64,000 nucleotides of DNA from Actinoplanes ianthinogenes (GCF_018324205.1 NZ_AP023356.1:6883501-6947500); one strand, 5' to 3'; counted from the stretch's first letter, positions 1 through 8,610 are shown. Numbers and translations: made by a program. Notes: generated by a model not told the origin, from the sequence alone.

Positions 1-738
1 GGTCAGCGTGATCGGCACGTGCCGGACCGGCACGCCGCAGGCCGCGGAGATGGCCGCGTCCCGGCTGTACGGCGTGGCGTCGGCGATGTTGTAGGCGCCC
101 GGTGGCCAGGCCGGGGCCCGCAGGCAGGCGTCGGCGAGGTTCTCGACGGCGGTGAGGCTGAGCCGGATGTCCGGCCCGGGCATCAGGACCCGGCCGCCGC
201 GCACGGCACGGCGCAGGCGCGGCAGCAGGTGCGGATCACCGGGACCGTAGACGGCGCGCGGTCGCAGGATCACGGCTCCGGCGGCCAGGGCGAGGCTTTC
301 CCCCGCGGCTTTGGTCTTTCCGTACGCGGTGAGCCCGCCCAGTGGGTGATCCTCGCGGATCGGGGCGGGACCGGGTGCGTAGACGCTCGCGCTGCTGACC
401 CAGACCAGCGGACGGCTGCCGGCGGCTTCCAGGAGGCGGGCGGTGCCGTCCACATTGACCCGGTGGAAGACGGTGGCGGCGGCGCGGCCCGGTCGCGGGT
501 CGCCGACGGCGGCGGCCAGGTGCAGGATCAGGTCGGCGCCGGTCAGGTCGGGGATGCTCCGGGTGGCGTCCCAGGGACGGTGTTCGCCGAGCGGGCCCGG
601 ACGGCGGCCGAGGCAGATGACGTGGGCGCCGGCCGCGGCGGCAGCCCGGGCCACGGCGGAGCCGCAGAAGCCGCTCGCCCCGGTCACCGCGATCCGCAGG
701 CCACGAAGCGATCCGGGACGCGGCGGTGCGGGGGTCAT
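1..738 (-). CDS. NAD(P)-dependent epimerase/dehydratase, OleD-like (3' end beyond window)
   Basis: Extended short-chain dehydrogenase. Near the N-terminus the Rossmann motif reads VTGASGFCGSA. A Ser-Ser-Ala-Ser-Val-Tyr segment is followed by the catalytic pair in YGKTK, and RPRAVYGPGD is the usual substrate-side motif of this family. The ATG at 738 overlaps the P450 stop codon by 4 bp (ATGA), so the two are translationally coupled. At least 246 codons are present and the reading frame is still open at position 1, so the C-terminus lies outside the window. Beside an OleA-like condensing enzyme and an AMP-ligase, the natural reading is a reductase acting on a 2-alkyl-3-keto acid (OleD role). 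That role is inference; sugar-nucleotide epimerase is the alternative because glycosyltransferases are also in the operon. Confidence 0.85.
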   Translation of the reverse strand, partial: MTPAPPRPGSLRGLRIAVTGASGFCGSAVARAAAAAGAHVICLGRRPGPLGEHRPWDATRSIPDLTGADLILHLAAAVGDPRPGRAAATVFHRVNVDGTARLLEAAGSRPLVWVSSASVYAPGPAPIREDHPLGGLTAYGKTKAAGESLALAAGAVILRPRAVYGPGDPHLLPRLRRAVRGGRVLMPGPDIRLSLTAVENLADACLRAPAWPPGAYNIADATPYSRDAAISAACGVPVRHVPITLT

Positions 739-1868
739 CGGGTGGGCGCCAGGATCAGGCGGGACCAGCCGGGGAGCGCGCTGCGGCGGTCGACCCGGGC
801 GGTCACCACGCGGGGGCGGTGCCGGGCCAGGGCCTGGAGGGCGTCGGTGAGCTGGAGGCGGGCCAGCCGGGCGCCGGGGCAGGCGTGCGGGCCGACACCG
901 AAGACCAGCTGGGCGGTCTGGGGCGGGGCCGGGTCGGCGGGGCACGGGTCGGTGCGGTGGGCGTCGACGGCGTGGCGGGCCACCAGGATCAGGCGATCAC
1001 CGGCTCGGACGGGGCAGGTGGCCAGCGTGCCGGGGGCGGCGGCGACCCGGGGGAGCAGCGGGGTGGGAGCGGTGACCCGGAGGAGTTCGGAGGTGAGGGC
1101 GTCCGGGGCGGTCTCGGCGTAGGACCACAGGCCGGCGTCGGCACACCACGCGGCAGCCCGGGGCAGGGCGGCGACAGTGGTGTTGATCGCGGCCACGGCC
1201 AGCATGGCAGCCAGCGCGGCGCCGTCGGCCGGGTGTGCCGCGCGCTGCGGTGCGGTGAGCAGGGCGGTCAGGTGGGCGGTCGCGGCCCGGGCGGCGCGGC
1301 GGGCGCCGGGGCGGGGTGGCCCGGGTAGGTGTTCGCGCGCGGCGGCGGCCGCGGCGGCCCGGGCCGCCGCGGCCAGGGCGCGCGGGTCGGCGCCGGTGCC
1401 GAGCAGCGCGGCGGCGGTGGCGCCGGCCATCTCGGCGGTCACGTCCACCAGGTCGATCGGGACGCCGGCGGCCAGCGGGGCGAGGCGGCGGTCGAGGACC
1501 TCGGTCCAGATCGGACGGAGCCGCTGCACGCCGTCGGCGCTGAGCGCGTCGGCGAGGCCGCGCCGCGAGCCGCGGTGATCGTCGCCGGACTGGTTGAAGA
1601 GGAGTTCCCCGCCGGTCAGGTCGCCGGCCGCGCCGCCGGTGGTCCCGGCCGCCGTGCGGTCCAGCGGGATCCGGGTGAGGCCGTCCCGGACGGCTTCCCG
1701 GGAGTGCGCCAGGACGGTGCCGCCCAGCTTGCGGGCGGGCGCTCGCCGGGTCGCCGCGAGCAGCGCGAACAGCACCGGATGGCTGAACAGGTAGACGCGC
1801 CGGTCCCGCCGCCGGGCACGCCGCATGCCGTCCGGCGAACCGTGCTCGTGTCCCCGCCGGTCGATCAT
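735..1868 (-). CDS. Cytochrome P450
   Basis: A 377-residue soluble P450, slightly shorter than the 400 or so usual for bacterial CYPs. The heme loop FGVGPHACPGARLA places the axial cysteine near residue 330, and the K-helix ExxR is present in TSELLRV. The I-helix, normally (A/G)Gx(D/E)T, reads AAINTTVAAL here, so the conserved acid is missing. This can alter proton delivery and is seen in some specialised P450s. The start ATG overlaps the upstream glycosyltransferase stop by 4 bp, and the stop overlaps the epimerase start in the same way. No ferredoxin or ferredoxin reductase is visible in the operon, so redox partners would have to come from elsewhere. Substrate unknown; oxidation of the lipid product of this cluster is inferred from context. 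Confidence 0.9.
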   Translation of the reverse strand: MIDRRGHEHGSPDGMRRARRRDRRVYLFSHPVLFALLAATRRAPARKLGGTVLAHSREAVRDGLTRIPLDRTAAGTTGGAAGDLTGGELLFNQSGDDHRGSRRGLADALSADGVQRLRPIWTEVLDRRLAPLAAGVPIDLVDVTAEMAGATAAALLGTGADPRALAAAARAAAAAAAREHLPGPPRPGARRAARAATAHLTALLTAPQRAAHPADGAALAAMLAVAAINTTVAALPRAAAWCADAGLWSYAETAPDALTSELLRVTAPTPLLPRVAAAPGTLATCPVRAGDRLILVARHAVDAHRTDPCPADPAPPQTAQLVFGVGPHACPGARLARLQLTDALQALARHRPRVVTARVDRRSALPGWSRLILAPTR

Positions 1869-2617
1869 CGGACGTGGACCTGCGATGACGTCGGGGGAAG
1901 CCAGCGGCGGTCCCAGTACCAGAGCAGGGTTCGCCGCGCGCCCCAGGCCCGCAGCCGGCGCAGGCTGGACTCGACCACCAGGTCCTCGGCGCGGACGATG
2001 CGGTCGGTGTGGCGGCGGGCCCGGTTCAGCAGGGTGACGTCCTCCGAACCGGCTTCCAGGGGCTCCCGGGCGGTGCCGCCGCAGCTGCGGTACAGGTCCG
2101 CGGTCAGGGCCAGGTTGTGCCCGTGGACCAGAACGTACGGCGTGCGGAACCCGGCCGCGCGGTGGGCGCTGCGATATCGGCCGTAGAGGGCGGCGAGGCG
2201 GACCACGGCCGGGAACACGTGGCGTTCGGCGAACGTCGGCTGCTCGTCGCGGCGCGGGACACTGCGTCCGCAGGCCAGCTCGGTGCCGCTGGTCAGGTAA
2301 CGGCGGGCGGTCGCCACCCAGTCCGGGGCCGGACGGCAGTCGGCGTCGGTCCGGGCGAGCAGGACGGCGCCCTGCTCGATGGCGTGACGGAACCCGGTGT
2401 CGGCCGCGGTCCCGGCCCCGCGCTCCGGCTCGGTGATCACCTCGACCGGGAACGGCGCGGCGTACCCCCGGACCACGCCCGCGGTGTCGTCAGTGGACGC
2501 GTTGTCGACCACGACCAGCGTGAAGTCGGTGTCGGTCTGCGCGGCGAGCGCGTCCAGGGTGCCGCCGATCGACGCGGCCTCGTTGAACGCCGGAACGATC
2601 ACGGCAAGCGGCTTCAT
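1865..2617 (-). CDS. Family 2 glycosyltransferase, paralogue B
   Basis: GT-A fold glycosyltransferase of 250 aa. The N-terminus begins directly with the GT2 hallmark IVPAFNEAASIGGTL, followed by VVVDNASTDDT for nucleotide binding and ARTDADCRPAPDW, which holds the DxD metal motif. A later VHGHNLALTADLYRSCGG segment corresponds to the acceptor side. No signal peptide or clear membrane span is seen. The chosen ATG at 2617 overlaps the AMP-ligase stop by 4 bp; any longer upstream frame only reads through that gene. The protein is clearly paralogous to the gene at 4108-4851 along its whole length, so two related transfer steps, or a heteromeric enzyme, are plausible. Donor and acceptor are unknown. 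Confidence 0.88.
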   Translation of the reverse strand: MKPLAVIVPAFNEAASIGGTLDALAAQTDTDFTLVVVDNASTDDTAGVVRGYAAPFPVEVITEPERGAGTAADTGFRHAIEQGAVLLARTDADCRPAPDWVATARRYLTSGTELACGRSVPRRDEQPTFAERHVFPAVVRLAALYGRYRSAHRAAGFRTPYVLVHGHNLALTADLYRSCGGTAREPLEAGSEDVTLLNRARRHTDRIVRAEDLVVESSLRRLRAWGARRTLLWYWDRRWLPPTSSQVHVR

Positions 2618-4101
2618 CGCGGCGCCCCGGACGAGGCGGGTCCCGAGGCGGCCTCGGCGGAGGCGGACCGGGAGGCGAGCCGGGTGGCGGCGGCACGGTC
2701 GGGTTTGCGGGAGCGGCCGGAGAGCGGGATCGGCGCGAACAGCACGCGGTCCGGGCGGGCCGAGCCCATCCGGCGCAGCGGTTCCCGCAGCGCGGCCCGG
2801 ACCGCGGCCCGGACCGCGGCCCGGTCCGCCCCCGGCGCGGTCTCGACGATCGCGACCACCTCCTCGTCGCCGTCGCCGGCCGGGACGCCGACCAGCACGG
2901 CGAGCGAGACCCCGGGAACGTGCAGGGACGGCTCGTAGAGGCCCGGATAGATGTTCTCGGCGCGGCGCAGGATCATGTCCTTGGCCCGGCCGGCCAGCAC
3001 CACCCGCCGGTCGTCCAGGCGGGCGATGTCCCCGGTGGACACCCACTCGTGCGGTTCCGCGCCGAGGTAGCGATCGCACACCCCGGCCCCGGCCAGCAGC
3101 AGCTCCCCGGCCGGCGACAGCGAGGCACGGACACCCGGAAGCAGCTCACCGACCAGATCCCCGGCGCCGGTGTGCGCGGCCTTCTCGGTGGCCTCGACCG
3201 CGGCGGCCGGGAACACCTCGGTCAGCGCGTAGACGCACCACGCCTCGTCCGCCCCGGCCGCCCGCACCCGGCCGAGCAGCGTCGACGACACCGGCGCCGA
3301 TCCACTGTAGACCCGCCCGCGGAACGGCACCCCGGCGTCCAGCGCGGCCCGCAGCTGCGGCGGCGTCAGATAGGTGGCCTGCGGCCGCAACGAAATCACC
3401 TGCCGCCCCAGCGCCCGCGGCCGCCGCGACGGCATCGCCACCGGCGCGCCCGAGGCCAGCGACGGGACCAGCACGAAGAACATCCCGCCCAGGATCGGCT
3501 CCCCGGCCCGCGGACGGACCAGCTCGGCCACCGACCGCAGCCCGGTCGCCAGCCCGGCCCGAGTGTGCACCACCGCCCGCGGGCTCGCCGTCGTCCCGGA
3601 CGTGAAGATCACCACCGCGTCCCCGTCGCCGTCATGGGGCCGGGGCGGCGGTCCGCCGGGTGCCAGCGCCGGCGCGGAGCCGGGCAGCCGCCGACCCACG
3701 GTCACCGTCGGGGCGAGCCGCGACAGGTCGGGCAGCGCGAGACCGGCCCGGCGGGCGAGCGGCGCGGCCCAGGAGGCGACCGCCTGCGCGGCCGCGTCCG
3801 CGACGATCAGGGCCGGCTGCGCCAGCCCGAGGCGGGCACGCAGGACGTCCGGCCCGGCCGACGGGTCCAGCACGGCGACGCGCAGACCATTTCGGTACGC
3901 CGCCAGCAGCACCGCCAGGGCCCGCGCCCCGGGACGGACCGCGATGCCGACCGTGTCCCCCGGACGCAGCCCGCGGGCGTGCAGCGCGCCGGCGTACCGG
4001 AAGAGCAGGTCGGCGAGGTCTCCCCGGGTGACCCGGCGGCGTCCCAGCAATGCCGTGGTGTCGTCGCCGGGCCGCAGGCCGGCGATCAGTTCATCGAGCA
4101 C
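2614..4101 (-). CDS. AMP-dependent acyl-CoA/acyl-ACP synthetase or OleC-like ligase
   Basis: ANL superfamily adenylate-forming enzyme, 495 aa. Motifs in order: VVIFTSGTTASPRAVVH at about residues 163-179 (P-loop, with the usual Lys replaced by Arg), YALTE at 291-295, STGD at about 356, GRAKDMILRRAENIYP at 371-386 and a C-terminal catalytic-type lysine, K466, in SGRSRKPDR. The GTG start at 4101 has a GAGGTG ribosome site 7 nt upstream and lies 6 bp after the preceding glycosyltransferase. In olefin and beta-lactone pathways an ANL enzyme (OleC) closes a beta-hydroxy acid to a beta-lactone. The YALTEVFP stretch resembles the YGATE-lP motif of OleC, but the hinge region looks more like an ordinary fatty acyl ligase. 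Either activation of the starter acid or beta-lactone formation is possible. Confidence 0.88.
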   Translation of the reverse strand: MLDELIAGLRPGDDTTALLGRRRVTRGDLADLLFRYAGALHARGLRPGDTVGIAVRPGARALAVLLAAYRNGLRVAVLDPSAGPDVLRARLGLAQPALIVADAAAQAVASWAAPLARRAGLALPDLSRLAPTVTVGRRLPGSAPALAPGGPPPRPHDGDGDAVVIFTSGTTASPRAVVHTRAGLATGLRSVAELVRPRAGEPILGGMFFVLVPSLASGAPVAMPSRRPRALGRQVISLRPQATYLTPPQLRAALDAGVPFRGRVYSGSAPVSSTLLGRVRAAGADEAWCVYALTEVFPAAAVEATEKAAHTGAGDLVGELLPGVRASLSPAGELLLAGAGVCDRYLGAEPHEWVSTGDIARLDDRRVVLAGRAKDMILRRAENIYPGLYEPSLHVPGVSLAVLVGVPAGDGDEEVVAIVETAPGADRAAVRAAVRAALREPLRRMGSARPDRVLFAPIPLSGRSRKPDRAAATRLASRSASAEAASGPASSGAPR

Positions 4102-4107
4102 GACCGG

Positions 4108-4851
4108 TCACCTCGGGTCCGGGGTGAGCGGGCCGCTGCCCCGGTCCAGGTACCACTTCGCGGTGCCCAGCACGCCGTAGGCACGGATCCGGCGGGTCGA
4201 GTTCTCCACCACCATGTCGCGGCTGCGGGTGATCGACGCGGTGGTGCTGCGTACCCGGTTGAGGAATAGCCGGTCGGTCGGCGACGGCCGGCGCGGCATC
4301 CCGCCGCAGGCCTGGTAGAGGTCGGCGGTGATGGCCATGTTGTTGCCGGCGTGCATCCGGTACGGCGCGAGGTACGCCGCGCCGCGGTGCGCGGGACGGA
4401 TCCGGCCGAACGCGGCGGCGATCCCGACCAGCCCGGCGAAGACCGCCCGCCCGGCCGGACCGTGCTCGTCGTGCCGGGCGGTGATCCGGCCGCAGACCAT
4501 GCCGGCCCCGGCGTCGAGCGCGGCCCGCGCGGCAGCGACCCAGCCGGGCCGGGGCAGGCAGTCGGCGTCGGTGCGGGCGATCCGGGTGGCGCCGGCCGCG
4601 ATGGCGTGCCGGACCCCGGTGTCGACCGCGCAGCCGACGCCTTTCTCGGTCTCGACCAGGACGTGCACCGGGAACGGGGCGCAGCCGGCGAACGACCGGA
4701 CCGCGTCGGCCGTGGTGTCGGTGGAGCCGTTGTCGACCACGAGCAGGGTGAAGTCGGTGTCGGTCTGGGCGGCGAGGGCGTACAGGGTGGCGCTGATCCG
4801 GGCCGCCTCGTTGTACGCGGGCACCACCACCCACAGATCCGTGCTGGTCAC
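4108..4851 (-). CDS. Family 2 glycosyltransferase, paralogue A
   Basis: A 247-aa GT2 enzyme starting at GTG 4851, which overlaps the KASIII stop (GTGA). It opens with VVVPAYNEAARISATL, continues with VVDNGSTDTTADAV and IARTDADCLPRPGW (DxD metal site), and has a GNNMAITADLYQACGG acceptor-side segment. It aligns with the product of 1865-2617 along nearly its entire length, including the closing RRIRAYGVLGTAKWYLDR against RRLRAWGARRTLLWYWDR, so the pair arose by duplication. No transmembrane helix is apparent. The position between condensing enzyme and ligase, with overlaps on one side and a 6-bp gap on the other, indicates a dedicated role in the cluster. Sugar donor and acceptor cannot be told from sequence. 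Confidence 0.88.
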   Translation of the reverse strand: MTSTDLWVVVPAYNEAARISATLYALAAQTDTDFTLLVVDNGSTDTTADAVRSFAGCAPFPVHVLVETEKGVGCAVDTGVRHAIAAGATRIARTDADCLPRPGWVAAARAALDAGAGMVCGRITARHDEHGPAGRAVFAGLVGIAAAFGRIRPAHRGAAYLAPYRMHAGNNMAITADLYQACGGMPRRPSPTDRLFLNRVRSTTASITRSRDMVVENSTRRIRAYGVLGTAKWYLDRGSGPLTPDPR

Positions 4852-5843
4852 GAGCGCTCCCACACCATGGTCATCATGCTGACGCCGCCGCCCAGGCCCA
4901 TCAGCAGCACCCGGTCCCCGGGGTTCAGCGACGGGGCGATCCGGGCGAGCTGCACGCCGAGCGTGGCGCTGGCGACGTTGCCCAGCTCGGTCACGGTCAC
5001 CTCGAGCCGGTCCCGCGGCACCCCGGTGACCTCGACGAACCGGTCCAGATAGGGCAGCGTCACCTGGTGCACCAGCACCTTGGCGTAATCGGTGTGGTCC
5101 AGGCCGGTGCGGGCCCGGACCCGGTCCAGGATGCTGGCCCCGACCTTCTCGAAGACGCCGCGCAGCCGGTGGCCGTCCCCGGCGAAGTAGGTGTGCTCGT
5201 CGCCGCGCGGGTGCCGGGAGCCGCCGCCCGGGATGCCGCCGACCGTCCAGTGCTGCGAGTGCGTCTCGGTGTCGACGTCCAGGATGCCGCCGCGGGCGAC
5301 CGGCTCGACCACCACGGCCGCGCCCGCGTCGCCGAAGGTGAACCCGGCGAACGAGCGGCGGGCCTCGGCCAGGCTGTCGATCCGGTCGCGCATCACCCGG
5401 CTCGGGGTCTCGCCGGTGACGACCAGGGCGCGGCGGGCCCGGCCGGACAGGATCATCGAGCGGGCCAGGTCGATGCCGTTGAGGAAGCTGTTGCAGGCGT
5501 TGGTGACGTCCAGCGCGTGCGCCCGGCTGCCCAGCTCGGCCTGCACGATGTGCGCGGTGGCCGGCTCGACCATGTCCCGGGACGCGGAGGCGAACAGCAG
5601 CAGGTCGAGGTCGAGCGGGTCGAGCTCGGCCTGCGCCAGGGCGGCGCGGGCGGCGTGCACGGCGAGGGTGGACGCGTACTCCTCCGGGCCGGCGAGCCGG
5701 CGCCGCTGGATGCCGGTGAGCCGGGCGAACAACCCACGCGGCAGGCGGACACCGCCGGCCCGGGCGATGCCCTCCTGGAGCTCTCCCGTGGTGATCTCGC
5801 GTTCCGGAAGGTACGCGCCCACCCCGGTGATCCCGACATACAT
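4848..5843 (-). CDS. KASIII / OleA-type thiolase-fold condensing enzyme
   Basis: 331 aa, typical length for FabH or OleA. The catalytic Cys117 lies in DVTNACNSFLNG, His259 in VLVHQVTLPY and Asn289 in ELGNVASATLG, giving the intact Cys-His-Asn triad. Glu93 (RDMVEPATAH) sits near where OleA has its second-subunit glutamate, but I cannot align this rigorously. The C-terminus ends in the GLGGGVSMM loop of the family. The start ATG at 5843 follows the kinase stop by 16 bp. Beside an ANL ligase and an OleD-like reductase rather than fatty-acid synthase genes, a head-to-head (Claisen) condensation of two acyl chains is more likely than a housekeeping FabH role. This is inference from gene content. 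Confidence 0.88.
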   Translation of the reverse strand: MYVGITGVGAYLPEREITTGELQEGIARAGGVRLPRGLFARLTGIQRRRLAGPEEYASTLAVHAARAALAQAELDPLDLDLLLFASASRDMVEPATAHIVQAELGSRAHALDVTNACNSFLNGIDLARSMILSGRARRALVVTGETPSRVMRDRIDSLAEARRSFAGFTFGDAGAAVVVEPVARGGILDVDTETHSQHWTVGGIPGGGSRHPRGDEHTYFAGDGHRLRGVFEKVGASILDRVRARTGLDHTDYAKVLVHQVTLPYLDRFVEVTGVPRDRLEVTVTELGNVASATLGVQLARIAPSLNPGDRVLLMGLGGGVSMMTMVWERS

Positions 5844-5859
5844 GGCTGCACATTCTGCC

Positions 5860-7182
5860 TCAGCCGAAACTCGCTCTGATTTCGGTGAGTTTCGGCAGGC
5901 TGGTGGCCCAATCGGCACGTGGTGTGCGCCACTCCACGAGGTAGGCCCCGCCGACGAGCTGGCGCAGCACGTGCATCGCGCCGGCCTTCGGATCGGTATA
6001 GGTGAACTCCCACAGCGGCGCCGGCACCGCCTCGATCCGCACCCGCCGGTAGCTGGGGAGTTTCACCGCGCGCTCCTGGGCGAGCAGGTCGGCCAGCACG
6101 TCCCGGTGCGGGTGCGTCCAGCGGGTGATCCGCAGGGTGATCCGGTTGGCCGGGTCGGTGAAGGAGAGGGCGCCGGCGGCGCTGTGCACGGTCCAGCCGG
6201 TCGGCACCGCCAGCCGCAGGCCGGCCGGGTCCTGCCACCACATGAAGCCGGCCGGCAGCGGGGCGGGCGGGGTCTCCACGCCCTGCGCGCTGCCGCCGAC
6301 GGCGAGCGCGGCGATCAGGGTGAGCGCGGCGGCCAGGGCGGGCACCCGGCGGCGGATGGTGGACGCGGCCGGCCGGGCGACCTGGCGCAGCAGCTGCTCG
6401 GCGGCGGCCGGGTCGAGCCGGTCGGCCGGGGCGTGACGCATCAGCCCGGCCAGCAGCGGGGTGAGCGGGCCGGCCCGGCGGGGCGGGTCGGGTGGGCCGG
6501 CGGCCAGGGCGCGCAGGGTGGCCGCGGTGCTGCCCCGTGCGTACGGCGGGCGGCCCTCGACGGCGTGGTAGAGGGTGGCGCCCAGCGACCACAGGTCGGA
6601 GCGGGCCGACGAGGTGCGGTCGAAGAGGCGCTCCGGGGCGATGTATTTGGGCGAGCCGAGCACGACGCGCGCCTCGGTCAGCGCGGCGATCCCGGCCGGG
6701 GTCACCGCCGGGCCGAAATCGATCAGGACGATCCGGCCGTCGTCGGCGATCAGCACGTTGCCCGGTTTGACGTCGAGGTGCAGCAGCCCGGTGCGGCCGG
6801 CGGCGGCCAGCCCGTCCAGCACGGCCAGGCCGATCTCCGCGACCCGGGCCGGCGGCAGGGCGCCCCGGTCCTGGATGACCTGTTGCAGGGAGCGACCCGG
6901 CACGTACTCCATGACCAGCCAGGGGCCGTCCGGGTCGGGGAGCACGTCCAGGGTGCGGATCACGTGCGGGTGCCGGACCCGGGCCGCGGCCTGCGCCTCG
7001 CTCAGCGCCCAGGTGCGGATCACCTCGCGCTGCTCGGGGTGCAGACCCTCGGGCACGGTGCATTGCTTGATCGCGACATCGACGTGCCGGACCTCGTCGC
7101 GGGCCAGCCAGACGTGGCTCATCCCCCCGGAGCCGAGAGGCCGGATGATCCGGTAGCGCTCGGCGATGGTGACCGCTTCCAC
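5860..7182 (-). CDS. Membrane Ser/Thr protein kinase with extracytoplasmic domain
   Basis: Hanks-type kinase. The glycine loop LGSGGMSHVWLA, the VAIKQC lysine, a catalytic loop reading HLDVKPGN (Arg of the usual HRD replaced by Leu, a non-RD kinase) and LIDFG are all visible. The APE equivalent is KYIAPERL. After about 290 residues comes one transmembrane helix (VPALAAALTLIAALAVGG) and then about 125 outside residues without PASTA repeats. The GTG at 7182 is chosen because it lies a few residues before the kinase fold. TTG codons at 7191 and 7215 are alternatives, and the 7191 TTG has a GGTGGGGG in front. As the first gene of the minus-strand operon it may control the downstream lipid pathway; this is not proven. 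Confidence 0.88.
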   Translation of the reverse strand: MEAVTIAERYRIIRPLGSGGMSHVWLARDEVRHVDVAIKQCTVPEGLHPEQREVIRTWALSEAQAAARVRHPHVIRTLDVLPDPDGPWLVMEYVPGRSLQQVIQDRGALPPARVAEIGLAVLDGLAAAGRTGLLHLDVKPGNVLIADDGRIVLIDFGPAVTPAGIAALTEARVVLGSPKYIAPERLFDRTSSARSDLWSLGATLYHAVEGRPPYARGSTAATLRALAAGPPDPPRRAGPLTPLLAGLMRHAPADRLDPAAAEQLLRQVARPAASTIRRRVPALAAALTLIAALAVGGSAQGVETPPAPLPAGFMWWQDPAGLRLAVPTGWTVHSAAGALSFTDPANRITLRITRWTHPHRDVLADLLAQERAVKLPSYRRVRIEAVPAPLWEFTYTDPKAGAMHVLRQLVGGAYLVEWRTPRADWATSLPKLTEIRASFG

Positions 7183-7319
7183 CGTGACCAATTTCGGCCC
7201 CCACCCATAGGCCAACAGTAATCAAGACGCTACTGCAAGTAGGCGGCCGGTGGTTGTCGGATTTCGGGCGGGACGGCGAACGGTGTGCGGCGTAGTGTCG
7301 ACTGTGGCCTGGCGTGCGA

Positions 7320-8609
7320 ATGTCCCGGGCGGTGAGGCGGATGCGACGTTGCCGGTTCCGGCGGATGATGCCGGTCCTGCTCGCTCTCGCCCTGCTCGCC
7401 GCCACCCCGGTGCAGGCGGCCGCTCCGGTGAACCCCGCCGCTCCGGTCGACGCGGCCGCTCCGGTGCCCGTGGCCGCCCCGGTCAGCGCGCCCGACTCCG
7501 CGGTGCGTCTGCAAGCGCTGATGGGGCAGCACGCGGTCCTGGCCGCCGACATGATGCGCAGCCGGATCCGCGGCGACGCCGATTTCGTGCAGGCCGCCAA
7601 CGCCGCCCTCGGGCAGAACACCGACGCCATGACCGGCCTGCTGCGCGAGCTGTTCGGCGCCGGCCTGGCCGGGCGGTTCGGTCCACTCTGGTCGGAGCAT
7701 GTGGTCGAGCTGGCCGCCTACGCCAGCGCGGTCGCCGACCAGGACGAGGCGGCCAAGGACCACGCCGAGGAGGAGCTCGCCGAGTACGAGGAGGAGCTCA
7801 GCCAGTTCTTCGCCGGCGCCTCGCACGGGCGGTTGCCGTCCGGCAAGGTGCGCGCGGTGCTCGACATGCACGCGCACCACCTGATCGTCCAGGCCGACGC
7901 GTACGCGGTCCGCGACTACGCGCGCGCCGACCGCACCTATCGGGAGAGCTACGAGCAGACCTACGACCTGGGCCGCACCCTGGCCGACGGCCTGCTACCG
8001 GCCGGTGACCGGGACGCGTTGCGCGAGCCGGTCTGGCGGCTGCGGTCCCAGCTCGGCCGGCTGCTCGCCGAGCACGTGGTGCTGGCCGAGGACGTGACCC
8101 GGGCCGCGGTGACCAACACGCCCGACTTCGACGCGGCCGCCCAGCAGATCAACGCGAACACCCGGGACCTGACGACGGCGATGGACACGCTCTTCGGCGC
8201 TCCCACGGCACGCCGGTTCCAGGAGGTCTGGGGCTTCCACGTGGAACAGCTGGTCGGGTACGCGGCGTCCACGGCCGGCCGCGACGAGAGCGGGCGCGAG
8301 CAGGCGAAACTGCACCTGCACGACTACGAGCAGCGGATGGGGGCGCTGCTCAGCGAGGTCACCGGGAAGAGGATGGACGCGGCGCGGCTGTCGGCGGCCT
8401 TCCGCGGGCACGACGAGCTGCTGCTGCGGCACGCCGACGCCTACGCGGCGCGGGACTACGCGACGGCGCACGAGCTGGCGCAGGAGACCTACGAGCACGG
8501 GTTCGCCATGGCACGGGACCTCGCGGACGCGTTCGGGGCAACGGTCGCCGGGCGGCTTCCGGTGGGCGGTGCGCAGACCGGATACGGCTGGCTCGCGGTG
8601 GGTCGTTGA
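7320..8609 (+). CDS. Secreted protein with two related all-helical repeats
   Basis: About 429 aa. A very basic N-terminus (RRMRRCRFRR) and hydrophobic stretch end in an ATPVQA-AAP cleavage site, followed by an Ala/Pro-rich linker. Two homologous segments of about 160 residues follow. Each starts with a LxxLxxEHxxLAxD-type helix, contains a FGxxxxxRFxxxWxxHVxxLxxYA block, and ends with a HADAYAxRDYAxAxxxxxExYEx block. Charged, His-rich helices suggest an up-and-down helical bundle, but I see no assigned catalytic site. Start codons GTG 7314 and ATG 7341 are alternatives. It lies 1 bp before the sortase gene, so the two are probably co-transcribed. There is no LPxTG-like motif or C-terminal anchor here, so it is not an obvious sortase substrate. 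Confidence 0.75.
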   Translation: MSRAVRRMRRCRFRRMMPVLLALALLAATPVQAAAPVNPAAPVDAAAPVPVAAPVSAPDSAVRLQALMGQHAVLAADMMRSRIRGDADFVQAANAALGQNTDAMTGLLRELFGAGLAGRFGPLWSEHVVELAAYASAVADQDEAAKDHAEEELAEYEEELSQFFAGASHGRLPSGKVRAVLDMHAHHLIVQADAYAVRDYARADRTYRESYEQTYDLGRTLADGLLPAGDRDALREPVWRLRSQLGRLLAEHVVLAEDVTRAAVTNTPDFDAAAQQINANTRDLTTAMDTLFGAPTARRFQEVWGFHVEQLVGYAASTAGRDESGREQAKLHLHDYEQRMGALLSEVTGKRMDAARLSAAFRGHDELLLRHADAYAARDYATAHELAQETYEHGFAMARDLADAFGATVAGRLPVGGAQTGYGWLAVGR

Positions 8610-8610
8610 G

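Noticed and set aside
4852..5853. N-terminal extension of the GT2 frame across the KASIII gene
   Set aside because: The extension is Arg/Gly/Pro-rich shadow sequence; the GT2 signature begins at GTG 4851.
5453..7630. 725-residue minus-strand open frame
   Set aside because: Out of frame with the kinase and KASIII genes and of shadow-type composition (Arg/Pro/Gly runs).
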